From Coriaria nepalensis (Eukaryota > Streptophyta > Magnoliopsida > Cucurbitales > Coriariaceae): 64,000 nt of DNA. The notes under the pieces were generated by a model. The model was given only the letters and a program-made list of their open reading frames with translations, searched no databases and was not told the origin of the DNA. Numbering within the stretch: position 1 is the stretch's first letter; every line of letters starts with the position of its first letter. Made by a program: the position numbers and the translations under genes. This document shows positions 49,981-62,872 of the stretch, piece by piece. Location of the stretch: contig CP114496.1 in the NCBI GenBank assembly GCA_027186245.1, forward strand, positions 4,037,501 to 4,101,500. Reading direction: 5' to 3'.

Positions 49981-51120
49981 GCTAACACCTGGCTCCAACG
50001 CCACATGCCTTCCTCCTTCGGTGCCACAGAAAAATGAGACTCCAGCTAACAAGATGTACACTTACCTCTTGGGTGGAGTTCGTCCAAACCGAAAAGGCAT
50101 CATGTTATGCATTTCAAAGAAAATAAACTGTCTTGAACGTACTTCGTCGAAAATTGAAAACATTGGAATAAAGTAAAGTATTGAGTGAGAAAATGCAGAA
50201 GATGGTAAGAAAATTAGGAAGTAAACTAACTAGATATAGAGGCAGGGCCATCACTTATTCCTCGCATCAGCGTGTGTCTTGTTCTTATCCTGTTTCTAAC
50301 AAGTTTGGTCAAATCCCTTGAATGACATAAAATATAGTTTGAAATGCGAAAGAGGATGAAATTTGGGTTACATTATGTTTGGATGAAGAGAAAAATAACT
50401 ATTCCTCTGCCTCATTTGTTTTGGTGGTCAGTTTCCATTTAATTTGGTAGTAAGGAGGAAACTTTTCTGGGTAAAGTCACCATCCTCCTAAATTATGTCC
50501 ATGTTTTCTTTTGTACAAGATAATTGAATTAGAATTCTCTCTAGAAAATAGGAAAATATATCATGAACTTTACTCAAACGAGGCAACAAAGATAAGAAAA
50601 TAATTATTATTATGTTCATATTCAACAAGAAAAAACAAAGATTTCATATTCAAGTATTACATCCCATATGTGTATAAAAAAAGCAACCCCACCAAACAAC
50701 TGTGAAGGAAAAACTCTTAATTTTGATCTTATCCTTTCTTCTAAAGCCTACAATCTAACTGTGTGTGAGTGTAAATCTAAGAAGCAAAAAAGCCTCTATA
50801 CCGAAAACTACATAGTCTATACGTGCCCCTTCATAGGAAACGATGCAAGAATTTTGATCAATTTCGTAGGAAACGTCTGGAAATTGGTCATTCTGTTTGA
50901 ATTTTGTTCTTATCTAGATCACGATTCACATATAGACCTAAATTTAGTGCTAGCTATGAATTTGGTGAAATTTTGGTAGAGTTTTAAGTCTTTAGCAAGT
51001 TTGAAATAATAGAAATTATAATTTATTTGATTAATTTGTAAAGTACAATTTAATATATATAAAAATTATTAAGATACAATAAGTTAACCTTAAGAATAAG
51101 GTAACTAATATTAATAAAAT
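49981..51120. other. No gene recognised
   Basis: A 103-codon open frame (50668-50979) shows no family motif, and I do not call it. The rest is AT-rich non-coding. The left part of the 3' LTR of the copia fragment at 51.1 kb may lie at about 50980-51138, but its border is unknown. Confidence 0.45.
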
Positions 51121-51138
51121 TCATAATATATTTTCATT

Positions 51139-51540
51139 CTCCCTCAAGTGAAACTAGAGAATGAATGGTAAGCTTGGAATGTAGAAATTGAAACTGAACA
51201 CGTCACAATTTTTTTTGTGAGAGCATCGGCAACTTGTTTAGCGGTGGGAAGATGACGAACCGACAACAATCCGTTGAACACGAGATCGCAAAGAAAGTGA
51301 ACGTCAATTTCAATATATTTAGTATGGACATGAAAAACCGGATTAGCAGCAAGGTATGTAACACTCACATTGTCACACCAGAGAGTAGAGTAGGAGTAGA
51401 GATAACGGGAACATGAAATTCAGAGAAAAGAAAAGTGAGCTATCGTAATTTCACCGCAGCTAAGGAAACTGCATGATATTCAGACTCCATGCTAGATCAT
51501 GATATAGTTTGCTGTTTCCTAAAAATCCAGCTAACGAGAG
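51139..51540 (-). pseudogene. Copia RNase H C-terminal fragment
   Basis: On the minus strand, 51144-51368 reads YLAANPVFHVHTKYIEIDVH, then VFNGLLSVRHLPTAKQVADA and LTKK, the C-terminal part of copia RNase H. Upstream frames near 51450-51520 show QTISRSS-like and EAEYRAV-like remains. A purine tract (CTTGAGGGAGAATG at about 51138-51151) follows the coding part, as before a 3' LTR. The upstream pol and gag are absent, so this is a 3' fragment. Confidence 0.85.
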
Positions 51541-52640
51541 GTTCCAGCCAAGATATATAGAAGCTTAATTCTAGAATTTTGAAATCAAATTTAAACCGTC
51601 TGCTTTACTTTTTTTTCTCTTTCCTGTAAATTAACTTTAAAAGGGTGAAGAAGCTAACTGCTTCTTTATAAAATCACACTGCAGGTACAGTTGTAGATAA
51701 TATAAGATATGGATCACAGCTGAAGGGGAATAAGGTAAGTGACAGTGAAGTCCACAAATTGCTCACACTTGTAGACCTGGGTTCAAGCTTAGCGTGTTGC
51801 ACTTGCCCGAACACTACCTAATGCCCTAGATGTAAATAATCTTTCATAATCTTAACTTTTAAGTAATTTCGCAAGCTAAACAATTATCCTGATCTCTTAA
51901 TTGAAAATTGATAATTTACAAAACATTTATGAAGAAGAGGAAGTCTGTAAGAATCGCCATTGTTGAATAGTTTAGGGAGAAGAAGAAGCCGGTTTCTCTT
52001 TTTCCACAGCAAAAGAAAAGGAAGCAGCTGAATTTTTATTTTTTTTTTCTATTTCTTTAAATGATAATTTTTCTCCCACTAAAATTGAACCGTCTGATTT
52101 TCTTTAATGAAATCGAACGGATCCAATTTCACCAAAAGCTGTAAATGGTTGCAATATGCTGGATGCTCCCCGAATACACCTGAGGCTCGTCAAAGTTTTG
52201 CCAAGTAAGCTTTTTGGAGGCTTGTTAAATTTTGTCGTATGTTCGTTCATTTTCATTAAAATATTTATAAAATTATTTATATATTTAAATTGAGGTATCT
52301 TTTAAGAGATATCCATCTTTTGCCCACTCCTGGGGAGTGAAGAGGGCTTCGCTCCCCATGAAAGATAAATGTATAGTATACGGCCTACTCACACAAGACT
52401 AAAATGTTGAATCTGCCACGGTTACTAATTACAGCATGACTTAATGCATTATTTATGTATGTATGACCTAATATTATTTGGATATACTTAAATTATTTCT
52501 ACTAATGTTCATATTTTATATACTTCAATATTAAAAATATAAAAAAAATTATATAATATATTTATAAAATTTTTGATAATACTTAAAATTTTCATGTGTC
52601 TTAAATCTATGTGATATATATATCCATGAGCCTTATTACT
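51541..52640. other. No feature seen
   Basis: AT-rich, without a supported gene. Short TE-like pieces may be present but I could not assign them. Confidence 0.4.
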
Positions 52641-53010
52641 ATAATAAATAAGTGTAAAAATGGATCGGGTCCGTTGGGTTGGCCCAAAGCCCATCCCAAA
52701 CATAAATCTAAGCTCGTTGTTTGGATATGGATGAACATGGCTTGTCTATACTTTTCAATTTCAATTTTTATTTAAAAAATTTTAATTCTTATACCTTTTT
52801 TTTCTATTTTCCCCACCTATAATAAAATTTAAAACTCTCTCCTCTCCCAATTTTTCCCAGGCCCATTTTGATCTTGACTCAACTTGAGGATAAACATTAT
52901 TTTTTTTTAAAAAGTCGGCTTGAGCATGGCTCAGCCTATCTACAATAGTGCAAGGCCCAGCACAGACAATGCATTATTGAGCCGAGTCGAGCAACCCGTT
53001 TTACCACTTT
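52641..53010. mobile_element. Possible hAT terminal debris
   Basis: GC-richer words such as GGTCCGTTGGGTTGGCCCAAA and GGCCCAGCAC in the style of hAT ends, with no transposase. Weak evidence. Confidence 0.3.
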
Positions 53011-53171
53011 TATTACAATGTAATACGAAAATTGAATCAACAACTTGCTTAACCAAGACAAGCTTACAAATTTCTCATGGCATGTTTACGGATGCTTCTT
53101 TTCCTTACCTTTCTTATTTTCATATATCCTTTGCTCCTTCCAAATGCAAGAGAGCTTATGTTCATACTTAA

Positions 53172-53474
53172 GAAAGTGGAGGAGTTGTCTACTCTACTCA
53201 TGAAGAAGCATGTGATCATATTATGGTGTCTAATATGATAACACATTATAACACGGATTTTGGTTCAAGTACCAATCTGAAAGGTGCTCTGCACCCTTTA
53301 GCTCCAAGCCATTGTAGTACTTTAGCTCCACCTCCAAGTCCTATTAGTCAAGCACATCATATAATGGTATCGAATCCTACTATAACACATCATATTAAGG
53401 GTTTTGATTCAAGTTCCAATAAGGAAAGTGGAACTCGAAATTCAGATGAATGGAGGAGAGTTGGACTTTTAGAA
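53172..53474 (+). pseudogene. Unrecognised gene-like segment with internal repeat
   Basis: The frame 53223-53483 has two related units. The first reads MVSNMITHYNTDFGSSTN and continues to a proline/serine-rich LAPPPSPISQAHH. The second reads MVSNPTITHHIKGFDSSSNK and continues RNSDEWRRVG. The second unit (53348-53474) occurs again at 58624-58750 on the other side of an LTR element. The constrained look (in-frame repeat, shared reading frame on both sides) suggests former coding sequence, but I do not recognise the family. Confidence 0.5.
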
Positions 53475-53959
53475 TTTTCTTAATTGGACTTAACATTAAT
53501 TTAATATTTTAGATTTATAAAAAAGAGTTGTGTAATATAGTCTGGTTAGGGAGATATGCTTGAGAGCCTAATATAATTACATGATTGTTTTGATTATGGG
53601 CTATAGCGCATCTTATATTAGACATGGTTGATGGCAGTATAGGCCTAAGTAAAGTGATGACCTATAATGAGAGAGCACACTTAACACTTATATATATTAG
53701 CTAGGTCCCCCTCTACTTGTAACCCTAACATCTCGTCTTATTCAGAACTATCTAAAGTTTCGCCGAGATAGAGAGGAAGCCCTAGCCTTTAATGTTAATA
53801 TAAGCACTGTTATATATCAAGAAATTATAATACTTAAAGATGATTGTCAGGTATGCAATCAATGGTGAGTTCATGTATGATTTATTTATACGTTTTTCAA
53901 TTCGTATCTTGAATCTCATACGATTTATTATGTATTGGTTATATTAAAATTTATAATAA
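53475..53959 (+). repeat. 5' LTR of the non-coding element
   Basis: Shares with the right copy CTTAACATTAATTTA, GACATGGTTGATGG, ACTTATATATATT and CAATC...GAATCTCAT in order. Its first about 10 bases (TGTTATAA in the other LTR) are replaced by the flanking gene-like sequence. Confidence 0.85.
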
Positions 53960-53960
53960 G

Positions 53961-53978
53961 TGGTATCATAGTCTATCG
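53961..53978 (+). other. Degenerate primer-binding site
   Basis: TGGTATCATAGTCTATCG has the first eight bases of the initiator-Met complement and then drifts. Confidence 0.7.
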
Positions 53979-56108
53979 TATTTAGATTTAAGATCAGAGT
54001 GAATTTGTAATATATAATCATCCTTGATATGTTATTGAAATTGAATGATTGATTATATAATCATCCTTGATATATTTTTGATATGCATATTCACATAAAC
54101 ACGATCTAACATGTTATTTTTTGATATGTGGTTGAAACAAATAAATTTGTAAAATCAAATTGAATAGTGAATATTGCTTCAATACACATGAAGTTGGAAA
54201 ATCAATATCGAATCTATGCTTGGTAATTTTTTGAATATTGCTACGGTTTTTTTTTTTTTTTTTTGCCTTGTTTCAATGACTAAATCCCAATTTTTAATTT
54301 TGAATAATTAGATTTGTGCAACAAAAATTTTGGGTTTCAAATTTTTGGATTATTTCGGTCTATTTTTCGGCATCTAAAAGTTAATATTTAAATTCTTGAA
54401 TAATGATTCATTATTTTGATTGCTTGTTGTTTGATTATGTTTCTGTAAAGTTTATAATCGATTTGCCCATAATAATTGATTTGATTTCATGCTAGATTTG
54501 CAATCTAAAAAATTTAGGTTCTTGAAACATACCCAGAGTTTGAATCCTGATTTAAGATTGACTGTTGATGTGTTTCTTAATGGATTACGGTTTGTTGATG
54601 TTTATATTTTATATGACTTTGAAATTTGATCCTATTATGATATTACGGTAAGAAATCGAGTTCCGAAATTCTAGGGTTTCATGTTTCTTAGATGTGAAAA
54701 TTTAAAGTTTAGATTTCAGAACGAATTGATAAAATTGATGTTTATAATATATTAGATATGAGAATTAACATCAAAATTTTTCATTAATCATAAAATTAGT
54801 ATGGAAACAATGAGATTAACAAAAAAAAAATCAATATTTATGGAACCGAATCTGCAATTGGGCGAAATTTGGGTTGGGCATAGGTTGGTAGGCAAAGGTG
54901 ATGATGAACAGTGACATGTTAATGAGTACCACAAACCTTGGGTGGTGCATGCAGGCGCGTGCAATGTCAAATAGTGGATCTAAGGACACCATTGGATTCA
55001 TTCCGACATGTATAGAATTTGTTATGAATTATTTATGTATTATGTCTGATTTATCAATCATACTTGCGATTACTGAATAATTTTCTGAAAATTATTTTCA
55101 TGGGAAATTAGTGTATTATGTGATGAGTTTTATATGAATACTCTCTTAACTGATATGCATAATATATTCATGTGAATGTAATTTTTATGGTGAGATTAAA
55201 ATACATAAATAAAAAGATTGTGTTGCAACATATATGTTTGTGTTCTTGATACATATCTATAATCTTGAATTTCATCAAGTGAAATGTTGCATTTTGATAA
55301 ATGAATGTCTTGACACGAGTTAAATAGTTATATTAATTAAATTGAATAAAATGATATTAACCGAAATAGTGTCGAGAAAGGATTCATTAGTGCAAAATAT
55401 TTAATGATATTATTGATATGGGTTACTGTTGAGTTAGGACCATTAAAAGTATCGGAAAGTGACACCTATAGAGGTTTCTTAATCAGAAGCATTGTGATTA
55501 TCATCATGCTTATGTGGATGAGCGTGTTATGGTGATGTGGTTTATTTTATTTTAATTATTAAATTAAATTAAATTATTCATTACTATATGAATTTCATCT
55601 TTTTTTTTTATGAGTACATGTATCATAGATTCAACTTCATGAAAGTTTGATACGTGTGGTGATTCGAGAGTTGGATCCTTTTGTATAATCTCATAAGGAG
55701 GTAAATTTGTTAAAATCTCTCGACCTTAAGTAATACATGCATGTGGTGAAGTTATATATTGATTTTTTCATTATTGAAAGTTGGTGACTTGAATACAATT
55801 AATGATGAGATCTTTAAGGGAGTATTATATTTTAACCATATTTGGTTAATCACATGCATACAGCCAGTCTTTTGATATGCATGTTGTTCTTGGACATTTT
55901 GTGTCTATATATCGGTTGGGTAGTTTTGTAGGTTATGTGAATGTTAACTGCCAAAATGGTTCATTCATTGATATTTATGAGTGTTATCTCAACACTCAAG
56001 TATGAGATATTCTTTAATTAGTGTATACAGTCGTCTGCCTAAAGAGAGTTATTATGTATTATAATTGAAGATCTATAAAGCAAGAGAGTATGAGGTACAT
56101 TGGTCTAG

Positions 56109-57220
56109 AAGGTTTATCTGCCCAAATGAGATAAACTTTTCGACGTTAAGAACTATCATTAATTCGCTTCATGATAGGGAGGACCTATATCATGTTGTAT
56201 TATCTGCCCAAAAGGGAGATGCAATGATGCACCTGGACTTTCTTAATGAATTAAGCTTATCTTGTACTAAAGCTAATTCTCGATGTTGCCCATTTAGACT
56301 ATTGTGTTGCATTTATTTTGTGTGTTCAATTTCCTAATAGTATAAATATATGCAATGTATTTTGTACATAATTTGATTATGATTGAACCACATCTTACTT
56401 CTAATTTTGAAATTTTATATTATGGATTGGATTGTTACATATCATATAGTTTTAATCAAAATCTGCACTTATAAAATCTATATGAATTAGTTTTATGTGA
56501 GCTCTACAAATGAAGAATTAAGAAAATTATTGCAGTTGATAAACAACTTTTATGTATTGTTTGTACATTTCATATTTCAATTTTGGTGACATGATAAAGA
56601 GTTAAATTCTAAATATAAATGCAACAATTTATTTTATGGATCATGAGATGTACATTTAATTTTTTGTACTACAATAAGTATAGATCACTTGAATAAAACA
56701 TAATTGTGTATAACTAATTATAAATGAGACATATTATACTTGAAGGCAGATGTTTGATGGCCTTGAAGATACATAGATATTAGTTTCTCATTAAGTATAT
56801 GGACCGCTCACGTACAAATAGGATTAGTATGTGATGCATCAGAAGCAATTGGTTGGAATTTATGTCTCCAAATTAATGTATTTAAATATATTTGCTTGCT
56901 CAAATGAGGTCATTGTGTATGTTAATTTAGAGATGACATAAAACATATGATTACATGTATATTTATATCGTGTGAAGAATACTCATAAGCATGTTATACG
57001 CTCTATTCAAAGAGGAGTGCATAATGATGCACCGAGATTCTCTTGAAGAATAATATGGGTACGTGACATGTCAAAATAGATGGCTAGTTTAGGGGGTTTA
57101 TCTGCCCAAAGGGTAACGCTTTCCGAACACTTAGTATATACCTATATGGTAAAATCACATGAAAAACTTTAATTACATATTGCATTATCCACCAAAAAGT
57201 GAGCATGTAATGATGCAATG
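56109..57220 (+). repeat. Duplicated module in the element interior
   Basis: 56109-56232 and 57095-57218 share the layout GGTTTATCTGCCCAAA, then about 85 bp, then TTATCTGCCCAAAAGGGAG or TTATCCACCAAAAAGTGAG, then AATGATGCA. Related CCCAAA/GAG words occur at about 56037, 56896 and 57005 (the last again followed by ATAATGATGCAC). Confidence 0.7.
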
Positions 57221-58154
57221 AATTCACACAAAGGTTGAAACCCAATTTGGTTGAAAATTATATTTCTTAATTAATTGCTTATGTGGTGAATTTTATTGCA
57301 TTCTTGTGATTTGTCATGAAAATTATTGACATTAGTCAACATTAATGTGTGCTCAAACTTGACATATTATAATTAAGCTCTAAATATATACTTGCATTTG
57401 GTGTGAGCTTAATTATTTGAGTTTGGATAGTATGAGTTCATAAAATAAAGAAACATATAGCCATTAAATAACATATTGCAGGGGCATTTGAAGGTTTCTT
57501 GATTTGTATGAGTTATATCTATTGAATGTGTTATGTGAAATGGTGAATTTATTATTGATTATCATGTGTGAATTGATGTTGTGATATTATGCGCACATTT
57601 TGTTATGCCATATCATTTGACGGAAAAAATCTTAAGATTTGGTCTTGATCTTAAGTATGATTGTTTTGTCAACTTAGTATATCTTATAAATGACATCATT
57701 CAAAAAAGTCTCGAGATGATAATTTGAGACATATATGATTTTTGTTGAATTGTGGAATTCTTTTTCTAATAATGCTTATTGTATAAGCATCTGGGGAAAG
57801 AGGAATCAATTTCTTTAGATAGCATCTTGTTGAAGTATATAGTGATAAAGAAATCATAAGGAGCACTGAAAAGAAAATAACATATTTGAGATCATATTAT
57901 GAATGCTATTTTTCTTACTATATTACCGCATTGTGAACCATGTCGGATAAAGTTTGTTAGTATTTATGACTATGAAAGTTCTATATCGCTAAATGATATA
58001 ATTATTTTTTTAATCCGATGTTAGTTGCTTTGTTGGATTGGATTAGTTAGAGATGTATCCGCACGAACAAATTTTTTAAAAATGCAATCACATAAAATTT
58101 ATAAATAGTTCAACTCGTAAGTCGTTTTAAAAATAACTAAATCAATGTTCGTCC

Positions 58155-58163
58155 AAGTGGGAG
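58155..58163 (+). other. Polypurine tract of the non-coding element
   Basis: AAGTGGGAG lies two bases before the TGTTATAATTTTC start of the right LTR. Confidence 0.75.
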
Positions 58164-58165
58164 CA

Positions 58166-58622
58166 TGTTATAATTTTCTTATTAGGCTTAACATTAATTT
58201 AGTATTTCAGATTTTTATAAAAATGAGCTATGTAATATGGTCGGGTTACGAAATTTGCTGGAGAGCCCGATACAGTTATGTGATCAGTTTTGATTATGCA
58301 CTATAGTACATCTTATATTTTATTAGACATGGTTGATGGTAGTATAATCCCGAATAGAGTGATGACTCATAATGAGATGGCCCACTTGACACTTATATAT
58401 ATTGGCTAGGGCCTCTTTTTATTGATATCCCTAACATCGTGTTCCATTGAAAGTCGTCTAAAGTATTGCCATATGATAGAGACAAATCTTTAACCTCTAT
58501 TATTCATGTGAGTACTGTTACATATTAAGAAATTTCATTGTTTAAAGATAATTATCAAGTATGCAATCGATTATAATTCGTTAATTCATATCTCGAATCT
58601 CATTGTGATTTATTATGGATCG
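58166..58622 (+). repeat. 3' LTR of the non-coding element
   Basis: Starts TGTTATAATTTTC. Homology to the left LTR ends near GATTTATTATG and its last about 30 bases are missing, after which the gene-like segment begins. Confidence 0.85.
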
Positions 58623-58623
58623 G

Positions 58624-58831
58624 TCAAGCATATCATATCATGGTATCTAATCCTACTATAATGCATCATATTAAGGATTTTGATTCAAATTCTAATAAGA
58701 AAGGTGGATCTCGAAATTCGGATGAATGGCGGAGGGTAGGAATTCTAAAAGGTACTCTGATATTACTTTCTGATTCAAACCATGATACCTCGGATTCACC
58801 TCCAAGCCCAATTGGCGACCTTGAGCTCTAA
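58624..58831 (+). pseudogene. Second copy and 3' end of the gene-like segment
   Basis: GTCAAGCATATCATATCATGG onward matches 53348-53474 at about 85-90% by eye (MVSNPTIMHHIKDFDSNSNK, RNSDEWRRVGIL). It continues with KGTLILLSDSNHDTSDSPPS, then PIGDLEL and a stop. The KGTL...PPSP part resembles the first unit at 53280-53345, supporting an originally repetitive coding sequence. Confidence 0.5.
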
Positions 58832-60440
58832 TGGAACTAGAAATGCTTGAATTAGATGGATCCATATGAGGAAGAATTCATATGTGCTCTGCTAGCTTGT
58901 ACAATGTGTTAACATATAGATCCTCTTACTTGATATCTATGAAGTTATATAAAAATAATGAATATTTGAAATCTCATTTTTACTGATTTGCAAATTCCTT
59001 CAAAAATATAAGTAGTTTTTAAAATCATATACATGGTATGATACTAAATTCTAGAGTTATTATTACCAAATATATCTTTTAAATCACACTATATATATAA
59101 TTTAACTAGTCAAATAAAAAGCATGTATTTGTTATTTTGGTTAGAGTGAAGTCATTTGTTGGTGGTTCCCATATAACTCAATTGAATTCTTTCATTTTAA
59201 AATTATTTTCCAAGCCAAGAAAAAAAAAATGGAGTTCCTAATTACCTTTAAATTGGACCCTAATTCGCAAATTGCGATTGTAACGTTTCATTATGTATCG
59301 ATTTGAGATTCATCCATTACTCTTTGTTATAAAATTACATTATATTTTTAAGTTTGAGATATGTCTGTTAATTTTAGAGTTTGAGCTATAAAATAGTTTC
59401 CAACTTTGATATATATTTTTTAAATGAGCCAAAAATCCTCAATCCCCAAAAATGTAAAGAGATTAGTAATAAACCCTTAAGGAGATGTCAACTAAATCAA
59501 CATAATAAATCTGAAATTCAACTCGAATTCAAATTTAAATGTATTGTCACTCTAGATTTTTGTTTAGATTAATTCAGACGCTTTTTAAATAGCTGTGAAT
59601 ATATATATATATAATTTTTTAACTATTCAAATGTACTGTAACTTAATAAATATGAAAATCATATTATATATATAATATTATAAATATATATAATAAAAGT
59701 TGAGTTTAGACACATAATTTTGTGTTTATTCTGTCACGTGTATCAGACTTTGCAATCAAATTTTTTAAAATATCTTAATTCTTAAATTTATAACCAAACT
59801 TCTTAAAATACAATCATATAAAATTACAACTACATTAAACCTATAATAAACATATCACTCTTGGAGAATTTTCAAAATTTTATAATTTACAACTAGGTCT
59901 TGATTTTATATCTTTCTCAAACCAAAATGAATGTAAATGTTAAAAGAGTATGTAATTTTAAAATTTATTAAATTTAAACGTGTAATATATCACTTTTAAT
60001 ATTTATAAAATATATAAATTTATATGCTCTTGTGCATCATACGAGTTGGGTGATTAATATATAATATAGTTGAGCTTAGGTATGAAAATAAGCCATGCAT
60101 AAAATTTTAATTTTCTAAAGTATGGTCCATTTTATGAATGAACTTCCTAAAATAATTTAGCCCCATTCCATAATTTACAATAAAATTTTATAAAATACTC
60201 TCATCATATCATATAGCGTATATATGTGTATATATAAATATATATATGATAATTATAATAATATAAAAGTTGAGTTTAGACATATAATTCTATCACATAT
60301 GAATTTAAAATTTCATATAAAATGCAGGGTGCTAAAGTTGCATTTGGTGCTCAAAGAAGTCATGGACATGAGTTTGGCAATGCCATTGATAAGATTTTTT
60401 ACCTCCTGAGTATGCTACCAAACCTTAATTTCTTTGCTAC
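58832..60440. other. AT-rich, no gene seen
   Basis: Very AT-rich with TA runs (59600-59700, 60220-60250). GTTGAGTTTAGACA is repeated at about 59699 and 60269 with similar following sequence, suggesting a small old duplication. Confidence 0.5.
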
Positions 60441-60720
60441 GACGATTCTCATTTGGAATTGAAGTGGCTGCTGCTTCAGGCTTTCGAAGGCACTTGAAGG
60501 AGTCGGTGAGGTTTGATGATCCCCAAGTCCTTGCGCTTATTGAAACCAAAATCAGCGGTCGTTATGTTGATAGAGTGGTGAAAAGTTTTGCTTCCGCTTA
60601 ATATGGGCAGAACCTTCTTCGGTGGTATTTGGTTATTGTGGCGAAAGGAATTGGTGGATGTAGAGGTTTTAGCCTCGACAGATCAGGTCATCCACACTTT
60701 AGTAAAGCAGTAGAAATAAC
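60441..60720 (+). pseudogene. LINE (L1-type) endonuclease fragment
   Basis: Broken-frame match to the start of the plant L1 apurinic-type endonuclease: ILIWN at 60447, SGFRRHLKESVRFDDPQVLA, LIETKISGRYVDRVVKSF, then in another frame GGIWLLW and VDVEVLASTDQVIH. The remainder of ORF2 is absent. Confidence 0.75.
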
Positions 60721-61621
60721 CCAAATCGCTTTGATGCGAATCAATATTCATTATTTGAATTTGAATTTAAATTTAAAATTGAAATTGTTATGATATTATT
60801 TCTTAGTTATTAGCATAACTTTTGTTTAATTGGTTGCTCTGCAGTGCTATAATAGCCCATTTAAAGATGAATAAAAGATAGTCTTTGAAGTTTGAATTTT
60901 AAATATTTCTTGAAGAGATTTTAAGTATTCTTCTAAAAGGATTTCCAAATCATACTTTCATGGATTCAATAAGAGACTTCTTTGAGGGATGCTGGGCTCT
61001 TAAACTCGGTAAATAGACATATTTTCATATGATTTTGACTTAAAATATTAAGATATTTATCTAATATAATAAGAATGATAAATTAATTTCAAGTAAAATA
61101 TCAAATACATTTCCGAGTACAACAAAATATAATTTATTTCGTATGAATATAATAAAATTAATATACTTACAAAAATGAGTAAGGCCACATATGATGCAAA
61201 TGTAGTGTAACTATATATAAAAGTTTCCAATATTTAAGGCCGGGTCAAAAGAGTATATTACGGTAATGTTAAACTCTATTAATATGGTCCAAAATATACA
61301 CAATGTTATTGGTTAGGGTTAATTCATTTTTTCGTTCTTATATAATTTAGTATTTATGAATTCGTCCCTCTTTTAGCTATAGTGAATTTTTTAATTCTTT
61401 GTTATTCTGATCACATTTTTTGATAATAAGACTGACGTAATATTTTTAAAACAGATCAACATCTATTATTACACAATATGTGTAAAATATAAATTTTTAA
61501 TATTGTCATGTCATCAACAAAAATTAAATTATAAAGTCAACCCCAATTTAATGTTTCCTTTATAAATTTATCCTAAAAAATTCATGAACTTATATTTTCT
61601 TCCCTTGTGATATTTCTTTTT
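60721..61621. other. AT-rich, no gene seen
   Basis: No supported gene or clear repeat. Confidence 0.5.
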
Positions 61622-61767
61622 TATACCATCTCCATTAATGGAGGTTCAGGCTCCATATTGGCTACCATAGAGCTTTGAGCTCCATAGCTATGGGATTTGA
61701 AGCTCCATCACTAGTTTGAAGCTATATGACCATGGAGCTTCAAGCTCTATTAATGGAGAGGAGGAGA
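61622..61767. repeat. MITE-like inverted repeat
   Basis: The left arm (CCATCTCCATTAATGGAG, then CTCCAT) and the reverse complement of the right part (ATGGAGCTTCAAGCTCTATTAATGGAG) form a hairpin of about 146 bp. The centre repeats GAGCTCCATAGC-type words. Confidence 0.7.
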
Positions 61768-62872
61768 TGCGAAAAAATGAGGAAAAAAAATTAAATTCAT
61801 AAATGTTTGAGGATAACATAAAGAAATATATTAAAGTTCGTCGAATTTGTAATTTATAATTTTTATTCCTGACATGAAAATATTAAATATTTACATTTTA
61901 CATCTATCGTATAATAATAAATATTGATATATTAAAAAAATCCTACATCAACCTCATTGCAGAAAAATATATCGGAGGGACCTAGTACGATGTCCACACA
62001 TCATTTAAGGAGCCACAACCTAGACAAACGCTGATTTAAAGGCGATCTACTCAAAACTCCCGATCCTCACCCACTAGTTCTGTCTCATATGAGGGGTGGA
62101 ATGTAGCCAAAGTGGAGGAAAATCCGATGGAAGTGAATATGTAGGCAAAAGAATCGGCCAGTGTGGCCGGCTTCACCCCGGGTTCGAGTAGTATTTGGCC
62201 GGCTCGGGTAGTCTATCATGGCAGCCCGAGTTAGCGGTCGTCCGATGTTTTGATTCTCTAACTCCTTGAGAGAATGGACGAATCAGATGCTGAAATGGCT
62301 GAAAGTTCGGCCCATTTGACTAAATGTCTCAATATGTTAGGATAAAAGCTCATGGAGTGCTAGGAGCTATCTCAACAGTAAGAGCGTCGTGGGGGGCAGA
62401 TGGAAAATCCCCACACCGCCCAAGATATGGGGGGCAGAGATCATCCGATGGCCAATAGAACGTTAGTTATATTGCCACCACCAATCGTCGATCCTCAAAT
62501 GGCCACTAATCTACCTTAGTAAGCCGCTAATTGGCCATAGTTGGGCGACCGGCCGCCCTTGTTTTTCGGACCTAACCGAGAAGCTAGAGGCGCGACCAAC
62601 TTTAATCTGTCGCATCGGCCTAATGACGGGCCGAGACACGACATACAACCGACCATTGTCGGCATGCCGTCCAATCCTAAGGTTGGTGAGCCACTGATGG
62701 ATGATCCATTTTACCCACTTATGGCGGCTCCTCAGCCAGTGTGATAGGCCGCTCCCATGCAGGCGATGGTTGATCGAGATCAACTATATAATATTATACA
62801 TGATATATACGGCTAAGTAGAGCTTCGAAACTCCATTAATGGATTCTTTTTTTTCCCCGCGATGGAGATGGT
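61622..62872. mobile_element. Possible TIR-bounded element with GC-richer interior
   Basis: TACCATCTCCAT at 61622 and its reverse complement ATGGAGATGGTA at about 62861-62872 could be terminal inverted repeats. CTCCATTAATGGA also recurs near the right end (62832). The interior 61970-62780 is clearly richer in GC than its flanks, with one 67-codon frame (62541-62744) and no recognised domain. The right end carries an extra T-rich insertion. Confidence 0.45.

Larger units (their letters stand above)
53475..58622 (+). mobile_element. Non-coding LTR element
   Basis: Two related LTRs (53475-53959 and 58166-58622) enclose about 4.2 kb with no retroviral coding motif and only short, unrelated open frames. 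A degenerate initiator-Met primer site follows the first LTR and a purine tract precedes the second, so it has the cis-signals of an LTR retrotransposon without genes, as in LARD-type elements. The outer ends of both LTRs are damaged and no target duplication of normal size is visible. Confidence 0.75.

Noticed and set aside
50668..50979. 103-codon open frame
   Set aside because: The composition is odd for a protein (many C, K, N), there is no family motif, and it lies in TE-rich sequence; kept only as non-coding.
56065..56337. 90-codon frame in the LTR element interior
   Set aside because: It crosses the duplicated non-coding module and matches no gag or pol motif.
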